Assembly: GCA_965363675.1 (NCBI GenBank)
Contig: CBDTTW010000083.1
Coordinates: forward strand, 1 to 13,393
Direction: 5' to 3'
Origin: CBDTTW01 sp965363675
GTDB lineage: Bacteria; Bacteroidota; Rhodothermia; Rhodothermales; DASSAV01
DNA length: 13,393 nucleotides
This document shows positions 1 to 5,082 of the stretch, piece after piece; the stretch's first letter is position 1, and every line of letters starts with the position of its first letter. The notes beneath the pieces were generated by a model that was given only the letters and a program-made list of their open reading frames with translations, was not told the DNA's origin and did not search any database. A program made the position numbers and the translations under genes.

Positions 1-144
1 GGGGTGGGCGATCCACGAGGCGGGCCAGGCCGTTTCGAGCAGGCGCGGGTGGACGGGCGGCGGCGTCCACTGGGCGGCGGCGGGCGGCAGAGGGGCCGAG
101 ACGAGCAGCAGCGTCATCACGGCAAGGCGAAGCAGTCGGGGCAT
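1..144 (-). CDS. N-terminus of a secreted protein, truncated by the window edge; possibly a glycoside hydrolase
   Basis: The visible 48 residues start at ATG 144-142 and run off the left edge in frame. A short basic start (MPRLLR) leads into a hydrophobic core (LAVMTLLLVSAPL) and ends at PPAAAQ, a convincing Sec signal peptide with probable cleavage after AAA. The mature start reads through HPRLLETAWPASWIAHP. A W-x-A-x-W-I pattern near the mature N-terminus is common in alpha-L-rhamnosidase-type and related sugar-binding glycoside hydrolases, but this is a weak family hint from pattern memory. It lies 40 bases downstream of the DUF1593 gene on the same strand, so the two may be co-transcribed, although a TATATT element in the gap could give it its own promoter. 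The carbohydrate context (DUF1593 protein, mutarotase) agrees with a secreted carbohydrate-active role; the function itself is unproven. Confidence 0.7.
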   Translation of the reverse strand, partial: MPRLLRLAVMTLLLVSAPLPPAAAQWTPPPVHPRLLETAWPASWIAHP

Positions 145-170
145 CGGGCGGCGGGGGATGTTTTAAGGGC

Positions 171-176
171 AATATA
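171..176 (-). promoter_or_regulatory. Candidate -10/-7 element (TATATT) for the left-edge gene
   Basis: On the minus strand TATATT stands out in very GC-rich sequence between the DUF1593 stop and the next start. It ends 26 bases before the ATG at 144, a sensible leader length. It partly fits the Bacteroidota -7 consensus TAnnTTTG. A TTTG lies only 11 bases upstream, too close for the usual -33 element, so support is moderate to low. Confidence 0.3.
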
Positions 177-184
177 GGCGCCGC

Positions 185-1636
185 CTACAAACCGGGCGCG
201 CCGGCGGCCACGTCGATGAGGATGCGGCAGTAGCGAGTGAGGGCGGGCGCGCCGCCGTCGGTGACGGCGAGCACGACGTGCAGCGTGCGCCCGGCCGCTT
301 CCGGCGGGACGCGCACGACGGCGACGGGCGTCTCGGCGCTGCCGAGCGCCAGGGCCGGGGCGCCGGGGCCGGAGGCTTCGGGGTCGCTGCGCCGGCGGAA
401 CCGGAGGGCGTCGCCGTCGGGGTCGCGCGAGGCGCGGGCGTCGAGCGTGAGGCGCGCGCCGGGGGCGGCCCGCAGCCGCGCCACGCCCAGGCCGCGCCGC
501 CCTCCGACGGCAGGCCGGGGCGGGCGGTTGCCGCGCCCGCTGCCGGCCCACGCCAGGCGCGCCGCAAAGTCGTTCTGGAAGTCGGCGCGCCAGCGGTAGA
601 CGGCGGCAAGGCGCGGGTCCGGATCGGCGGCGGACCCGGCCGGCGTATCGACGGCGTCGGTGTAGAGGAGGCCGGGGGTTTTCTCGCGGCGGAAGCGGCC
701 GCCCCAGCCGCCCCACTCGGGCGCCGACGCCGGGTTGAGGCCGTTCGGGATGAGGTGCAGGAACGAGGGGGTGTCGCCCTCCTTGATGCCGCGCACCGGC
801 CCGAGGCGGCCCGCCCAGATGTCGCCGCCCCGGTAGTCGGGGTAAAGCCGCCCCAATGCCGCGCCGGAGGCGTGGATGTGCTCCGCGACCCACGCCGACG
901 AGACCAGCGTCGTGTCGCCGGCGCGGTACATCCCCCGGACGCCGTGGCTCCGCAGGATGAAGTACACCTCCGGAAACTCGCGCCGGATCCAGGGCCCGGC
1001 GGCGTCCTGGTCGTAGACGGCGTGCACGCGCAGGCGCGCCAGGGCGGCGGCCGTTTCACGCGGGGGGCGGGTGCGCCGCAGCTTCCAGAGCGCCTGCGCC
1101 AGGTCGGCCGCGCCGCCCCAGGCCGGCACCCAGAGCGGGCGCGGATCGGGGCGCAGCAGCCGGCCGAGGATCCAGTCCGAGGCTTCGGTATCCTTGCCTT
1201 CGCCGACGGACGCTTCGATGGGGACGTTCGGCCCGGCGACGGGCTGCCCGGCCTTGACGAGCCCGCGCAGGCGGCCCGGCGCCGGGTAGGCGCGGCTGCG
1301 GCGGCGCAGGCGCGGGTAGTCCTCGGCGTAGGCGTCCAGGGCTTCGCGGATCAGCTCGGGGCGCACGGTCTGCCCGTGCCCGAGGTTCGACGACGCGACG
1401 AGCCCCTCGATCTCCAGCGCGTCGGCGTAGAGCAGCAGCCGGATCAACGACTGGCCGTCGTCGGGTTCGCGCAGGCCGGCGGCGAGGCTGGAGATGTCCG
1501 TCAGCACGATCACGCGCGGGCGCGGCGTCCCAGCGGCGGCCGGCAGGGCCGCCCCGAGCGTCGCCGCCAGGACGAGCGCGGCCACGGAGCGCCCGCCCCG
1601 ACGAAGCTTCCAATAAAATGCCGTCAATTCACGCAT
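185..1636 (-). CDS. DUF1593 / Sde182-type nucleoside-hydrolase-like secreted protein
   Basis: The protein has 483 residues. A basic N-terminus and hydrophobic stretch (about 17-35) ending in AAAG form a Sec signal peptide, so it is exported. Residues 41-84 hold the family hallmark: VLTDI (Asp47), EPDDGQSLIRLLLY (Asp59-Asp60) and IEGLVASSN, the nucleoside-hydrolase-like N-terminal domain with its acidic cluster. Further DUF1593 signatures are EGDTPSFLHLIPNGL (286-300), EWGGWGGRF (307-315) and RWRADFQNDFAARLAW (348-363). Residues about 385-475 look like a beta-sandwich (LTLDARASRDPDGDAL), matching the Sde182 C-terminal domain. Family members are often labelled cellulose-binding or hydrolase proteins; no enzyme activity can be assigned from sequence. 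It is divergent from galM and 40 bases upstream of the next leftward gene. The start at 1636 keeps the signal peptide intact. Confidence 0.9.
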   Translation of the reverse strand: MRELTAFYWKLRRGGRSVAALVLAATLGAALPAAAGTPRPRVIVLTDISSLAAGLREPDDGQSLIRLLLYADALEIEGLVASSNLGHGQTVRPELIREALDAYAEDYPRLRRRSRAYPAPGRLRGLVKAGQPVAGPNVPIEASVGEGKDTEASDWILGRLLRPDPRPLWVPAWGGAADLAQALWKLRRTRPPRETAAALARLRVHAVYDQDAAGPWIRREFPEVYFILRSHGVRGMYRAGDTTLVSSAWVAEHIHASGAALGRLYPDYRGGDIWAGRLGPVRGIKEGDTPSFLHLIPNGLNPASAPEWGGWGGRFRREKTPGLLYTDAVDTPAGSAADPDPRLAAVYRWRADFQNDFAARLAWAGSGRGNRPPRPAVGGRRGLGVARLRAAPGARLTLDARASRDPDGDALRFRRRSDPEASGPGAPALALGSAETPVAVVRVPPEAAGRTLHVVLAVTDGGAPALTRYCRILIDVAAGAPGL

Positions 1637-1666
1637 GGCGCTGGTCGAAAGGCTTCAGGAAGCGGC

Positions 1667-1694
1667 GTGCGCGCTATATTTCGGCAGCGCGCAC
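1667..1694. promoter_or_regulatory. Perfect 9-bp inverted repeat around a TATATT box in the divergent DUF1593/galM region
   Basis: GTGCGCGCT (1667-1675) and AGCGCGCAC (1686-1694) are exact reverse complements separated by ATATTTCGGC. The half-site centres are 19 bp apart, about two helical turns, which suits a dimeric repressor. The spacer plus the last T of the left arm contains TATATTTC (1675-1682), a 7/8 match to the Bacteroidota -7 element TAnnTTTG reading toward galM. A regulator bound here would cover a galM promoter and lie 31 bases upstream of the divergent start at 1636. It could instead act as an RNA hairpin. Self-complementarity is seen directly; the operator role is inferred. Confidence 0.45.
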
Positions 1695-1826
1695 CTCGTG
1701 CGACTCTATAAGGTATACGCTTGCCGCCGGCAGCGCTACGAGGCCGCCGGCAAAGCTTCGCCAAAGATCGCAGGCGTTTGCCTCAGGCGGCCCGCACCTC
1801 CTTCCCTTTTACCCTGGCTCATCGTT

Positions 1827-2999
1827 ATGAGACGCGACATGCTGTTCCTGACGCTCGTTTGCTTTAGCTGCCTCGTGATGCTGGCGGCTTGCTCGAAGCC
1901 CGAGGCTGAACCCGCTGCCTCGGCCGCCGCCCCCATCGCGCGCGCGCCCTTCGGGGAGGTGGACGGCCAAACGGCCGAACTCTTTACGCTCACGAACGCC
2001 AACGGCGTCGAGATGCAGGTCACCAACTACGGCGGCATCATCACCTCGCTCAAGGTCCCCGACCGCGAGGGCCGCCTGGCGGATGTCGTGCTCGGCTACG
2101 ACTCGCTCGCGGGGTATCTGCGCACGACTCCCTATTTCGGCGCGCTCGTGGGGCGCTACGGCAACCGCATCCGGAACGCCAAGTTCACCCTCGACGGCCA
2201 GACCTACACCCTCGCGGCCAACAACGGCCCCAACAACCTGCACGGCGGCGTCAAGGGCTTCGACAAGGTGGTGTGGCAGGCCGAGCCGTTCCAGGACGCG
2301 CGCGGCCAGGGCCTCGTGTTCACCTACACCAGCCCCGACGGCGAGGAAGGCTTTCCCGGCACGCTCCAGGCCCGCGTGACCTATACGCTCACCGACTCGA
2401 ACGAGGTCATCTTCGAGTACCACGCCACGACCGACAAGGCGACCCCGGTCAACCTGACGCAGCACACCTACTTCAACCTCAACGGCGCGGGCAGCGGCGA
2501 CATCCTCGGGCATGAAATCATGCTCAACGCCCCCAGCTTTACCCCCGTCGATGAAACGCTCATCCCCACCGGCGAAATCAAAAGCGTCGAGGGCACGCCG
2601 TTCGACTTCCGCACGCCGATGCGCATCGGGGCGCGCATCAACCAGACGGACGATCAGCAGATCGCCTTCGGCGGCGGCTACGACCACAACTTCGTGCTGG
2701 CCGACACGAGCCGCGCGCTCAAGCAGGCCGCGCGCGTCGCGGCGCCGGAGAGCGGCCGCGTGATGGAGGTCTTCACGACGGAGCCGGGCGTGCAGTTCTA
2801 CTCGGGCAACTTCCTCGACGGCAGCATCACCGGCAAGGGCGGGAGCGTCTACCAGAAGCGGGCGGGCTTCTGCCTGGAGACGCAGCACTTCCCCGACTCG
2901 CCCAACCAGCCCGGCTTCCCCTCGACGATTCTGCGCCCCGGGCAGGACTATAACTCCCGCACGGTGTTCAAATTCTCGACGGCCCCGGCGGCCAACTAG
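1827..2999 (+). CDS. galM: Galactose mutarotase (aldose 1-epimerase), lipoprotein form
   Basis: GalM interconverts alpha and beta anomers of aldoses, feeding beta-glucans, lactose or galactosides into catabolism. The 390-residue product begins with a lipoprotein signal peptide (MRRDMLFLTLVCFSC...) and a lipobox Leu19-Ala20-Ala21-Cys22, so it is probably anchored in the envelope. Family motifs follow in order: NYGG (67-70), YFGALVGRYGNRI (103-115), NNLHGG with catalytic His139, LTQHTYFNL with catalytic His213, GGYDHN with Asp286, VQFYSGNFLDG (322-332) and CLETQHFPDSPNQP with catalytic base Glu351. All three catalytic residues are present and the length without the signal is normal. ATG 1827 is chosen because it gives the signal peptide; ATG 1839 would also work. 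The frame is open back to 1635, but that extension is unlike the family. There is no Shine-Dalgarno site. The divergent DUF1593 gene suggests sugar uptake or degradation. Confidence 0.95.
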   Translation: MRRDMLFLTLVCFSCLVMLAACSKPEAEPAASAAAPIARAPFGEVDGQTAELFTLTNANGVEMQVTNYGGIITSLKVPDREGRLADVVLGYDSLAGYLRTTPYFGALVGRYGNRIRNAKFTLDGQTYTLAANNGPNNLHGGVKGFDKVVWQAEPFQDARGQGLVFTYTSPDGEEGFPGTLQARVTYTLTDSNEVIFEYHATTDKATPVNLTQHTYFNLNGAGSGDILGHEIMLNAPSFTPVDETLIPTGEIKSVEGTPFDFRTPMRIGARINQTDDQQIAFGGGYDHNFVLADTSRALKQAARVAAPESGRVMEVFTTEPGVQFYSGNFLDGSITGKGGSVYQKRAGFCLETQHFPDSPNQPGFPSTILRPGQDYNSRTVFKFSTAPAAN

Positions 3000-3020
3000 G
3001 GCGCGCAGACGGCGGCGGAT

Positions 3021-3088
3021 GCAGGCGCGGCGGGGCGACCCATCGCGCCTGCGGCGTTTCGGGGGCGGCGAAAAACAAAAACGCCGCA
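3021..3088 (+). terminator. Two mutually exclusive hairpins downstream of galM; possible weak terminator or leader structure
   Basis: In the 149-base gap after galM, GCAGGCGCG (3021-3029) pairs perfectly with CGCGCCTGC (3044-3052). TGCGGCGTTT (3050-3059) pairs perfectly with AAACGCCGCA (3079-3088), followed by TTTCC. The two stems share bases 3050-3052, so full formation of one disturbs the other. GCGGCG (3065-3070) can also pair with CGCCGC (3082-3087) across an A-rich loop. The T tract is too short for a textbook intrinsic terminator. It may end galM transcription weakly or act in the leader of the next gene, whose start is at 3149. Confidence 0.4.
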
Positions 3089-3148
3089 TTTCCGTTGGAT
3101 GTTGCGTCCCCCTTTACGACTTACGGCGGGGCGTCGCCCCCGGACCTT

Positions 3149-3856
3149 ATGAGCATCAGAGCGCCCCGCACCGGGGAGCATCGCGGTTTACTCTACGCCG
3201 GGCTGGGCGCGGCTCTGGTCGGGCTGCCGGCCTGCACCGAGCAGAACGCCGACTGGGCCACCGAGACGGCGGCGGCGCCGCAGCAGGAGCAGGCGGCCCC
3301 GGAGAAAGGGGTCGTGACGGTGCTCAAGGAGACCGCCCCCGGCGAGTTCAAGATCGACGACGAAAAAGTGACCGACGGCCCGTCGCGTCTGGTCATCATG
3401 TACCAGGATGGGACGGTCAAGAACGTGACCGACCCGGACGAGCTGGCGGGCATGGTCCCTGCGGAGCCGCCGCCGCCGAATCAGGTGGTGCGCCAGAGCG
3501 GCGGCCTGGGCCTGGGCGACGTGCTGCTGTTTTCGATGATCTTCAACGCGTGGCGACCGGGCTTTTACCCCTCGCACTACGCCTACGCGCCCCCGCGCCA
3601 TGCCTACGTGAGCGACGGCGCCTACCGGCGCATCACGCAGACCGAGCGGCCGCTCTACGGCTCGTACGCCGGGCGCGGCCTGGCCCCGACGAGCGCCGTC
3701 CAGGCCAAAAGCATGGCGGCCCGGCGCTCGGCCGTGACGCGCGCCCGCCCGGGCGCGTCCACGCCGCGCGTAGCCCCCGGCGCGCGCTCGACGGCGCCGT
3801 CTTCGGGGCGCAGCGGCTACTTCGGCGGGCGCGGCGGCGGCGGCTTCGGCGGCTGA
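3149..3856 (+). CDS. UPF0323-type lipoprotein with glycine-rich C-terminus, partner of the ATP-grasp gene
   Basis: This is a 235-residue probable lipoprotein. After a basic start (MSIRAPRTGEHR) comes a hydrophobic segment (LLYAGLGAALVGL) and LPAC with Cys29 as the likely lipidated residue; proline at -2 is atypical. Residues 54-102 form a small domain (KGVVTVLKE, EFKIDDEKV, RLVIMYQDGTVKNVTDPDEL) resembling, from memory, the UPF0323 lipoproteins of Helicobacter and Campylobacter. A GGLGLGDVLLFSMIF segment (118-132), a Tyr/Pro-rich region, an Arg/Ala/Ser/Pro-rich stretch (185-220) and RSGYFGGRGGGGFGG (221-235) follow. YgiB/YjfM of enterobacteria have a comparable layout. It lies 40 bases before a YgiC-like ATP-grasp gene, the same arrangement as in those organisms, so they probably form one operon. 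ATG 3149 is chosen over upstream TTG 3095 because it gives the lipoprotein signal. Function is unknown. Confidence 0.75.
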   Translation: MSIRAPRTGEHRGLLYAGLGAALVGLPACTEQNADWATETAAAPQQEQAAPEKGVVTVLKETAPGEFKIDDEKVTDGPSRLVIMYQDGTVKNVTDPDELAGMVPAEPPPPNQVVRQSGGLGLGDVLLFSMIFNAWRPGFYPSHYAYAPPRHAYVSDGAYRRITQTERPLYGSYAGRGLAPTSAVQAKSMAARRSAVTRARPGASTPRVAPGARSTAPSSGRSGYFGGRGGGGFGG

Positions 3857-3896
3857 GCGGCCCCGGCTTTTCCCTGTCGGCAACGGTTCGGCGCCC

Positions 3897-5066
3897 ATGA
3901 TTTCGCTCAAGCCCCTCGCCCCGCTCTCGCCCGAGCACCTGCGCCGCATCGGCTGGGACTGGCTCTTCACCGAGGGCAATCCGCACTACATGACCAGCGA
4001 CGCCGTGGCCCTGACCGAGGCGGACGTAGAGGCGCTGTACCTGGCCGGCAACAGCCTTTACACGCTCCTCACCGACGCCGCCGAGCACGTCATCCGGCGG
4101 CGGCGGCTCTCCGAGATGGGCATCCCCGAGCGCATGCACACGCTCATCCGCGAGACGTGGGAGGACGAGCGCCACTGGCACCTCATCGGGCGGTTCGACC
4201 TGGCCGGGGGCGTCGGCGGGGCGGCGCCGCGCCTGATCGAGTTCAACGCCGACACGCCGACCTGCGTGCCCGAGGCCTCGATCCTGCAATGGGCGCTGCT
4301 CAAGGCCAACGGCATGGACGAGACGCGGCAGTGCAACCGCCTCTACGAAGCGCTCGTGGAGAACTACGGCCGCTGGCGCCGCCTGAACGACGACCTCGAA
4401 CCGACGCTGCTGCTTACCGGCGTCGGCGGGATGGCCGAGGACGACGCCAACCTGCACGTGCACGCCGAGGCCGCGCGCGAAGCCGGCTTCCGCGCCTTCG
4501 TCCGCCCGGTCGATGAGGCGACGTTCGACGCCGAGGCGGGCGTGTTCGTCCGCGAGGACGATGCGTGGGTGCGCTGCGACTTCGTGTTCAAGCTCATCCC
4601 GTGGGAGACGATCCTGGCCGAGGAGCCCGAGCTGTACGCCCTGCTCGAACGCATCATCCGCAAGCGGCTGGCCGTCGTCGCCAACCCGCCCTACGCCCTG
4701 CTGCTCCAGTCGAAGCGGCTGCTCAAGGTGGCCTACGAGCTGAACCCCGGCGACGCCTACCTGCTCGAAACGGATTACGCCTCGCTGACGGGCAAGCGCT
4801 ACGTCGAGAAGCCTGCGTTCGGGCGCGAGGGCGGCAACGTCGCCGTCTACCACGGCGACGGGACCGAGATCGCCCGCCGCCCGGGCGATTACGACGTATA
4901 CCCGTTCGTCTATCAGGAATTCGTGGATTTGCCGCACGACGCCGAGGTGCGCCTGTACCAGACGGGCCTGTTCCACGTGCACGAGCCGTGCGCGGTCATT
5001 TTCCGGCGCGGCGGCCTCATCATCGACGACCAGAGCCCCTACGTAGCCCACTACGTCGCCGACTGA
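3897..5066 (+). CDS. Glutathionylspermidine synthase-like ATP-grasp ligase (YgiC/YjfC class)
   Basis: The 389 residues span a single GSP-synthase-type ATP-grasp domain, without the N-terminal CHAP amidase of bifunctional glutathionylspermidine synthetase/amidase. Visible landmarks are GRFDL (98-102, Arg99), LIEFNADTPT (113-122), the nucleotide-side SKRLLK (272-277), the ATP-grasp loop EKPAFGREGGN (304-314, Lys305), QEFVDLP (340-346) and the C-terminal IIDDQSPYVAHY (375-386). Family enzymes form an amide bond through an acyl-phosphate, in the known case joining the glycine carboxylate of glutathione to spermidine. From memory, E. coli YgiC and YjfC lack clear glutathionylspermidine synthase activity, so the real substrate is open. 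The product is cytoplasmic with no signal. It lies 40 bases behind the lipoprotein gene, and its stop is 16 bases from the stop of convergent phoD. Cys123 follows TPT, where I recall serine as commoner. Confidence 0.85.
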   Translation: MISLKPLAPLSPEHLRRIGWDWLFTEGNPHYMTSDAVALTEADVEALYLAGNSLYTLLTDAAEHVIRRRRLSEMGIPERMHTLIRETWEDERHWHLIGRFDLAGGVGGAAPRLIEFNADTPTCVPEASILQWALLKANGMDETRQCNRLYEALVENYGRWRRLNDDLEPTLLLTGVGGMAEDDANLHVHAEAAREAGFRAFVRPVDEATFDAEAGVFVREDDAWVRCDFVFKLIPWETILAEEPELYALLERIIRKRLAVVANPPYALLLQSKRLLKVAYELNPGDAYLLETDYASLTGKRYVEKPAFGREGGNVAVYHGDGTEIARRPGDYDVYPFVYQEFVDLPHDAEVRLYQTGLFHVHEPCAVIFRRGGLIIDDQSPYVAHYVAD

Positions 5067-5082
5067 AGGCGCGCCGCCCGCC

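Noticed and set aside
278..1711. Long plus-strand open frame opposite the DUF1593 gene
   Set aside because: It is a mirror frame of a gene with clear family motifs, and its composition is Arg/Gly/Ala-rich without domains.
1721..1753. Imperfect repeat TTGCCG...CGGCAA with duplicated GCCGCCGGCA in the galM leader
   Set aside because: Short GC-only repeats of this kind are frequent here, and the stem needs a bulge; not strong enough beside the 9-bp repeat at 1667-1694.
1635..1826. In-frame 64-codon extension upstream of galM
   Set aside because: It has no signal peptide or family similarity, would bury the lipobox, and its ATG overlaps the divergent start; ATG 1827 gives a proper lipoprotein signal.
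3839..3853. GGC repeat at the end of the lipoprotein gene as a microsatellite
   Set aside because: It is short and encodes the glycine tail; there is no sign of frame disruption.
3149..5066. A full Psp/yjf-type envelope stress operon around the ATP-grasp gene
   Set aside because: No PspA, DUF350 or other partner gene is present; neighbours are galM and phoD.
5068..5075. GGCGCGCC palindrome at the ygiC/phoD junction, also present at the smc/FKBP junction (11758-11765)
   Set aside because: The same octamer occurs elsewhere, for example near 195 and 245; it is expected in such GC-rich sequence and has no T-tract.
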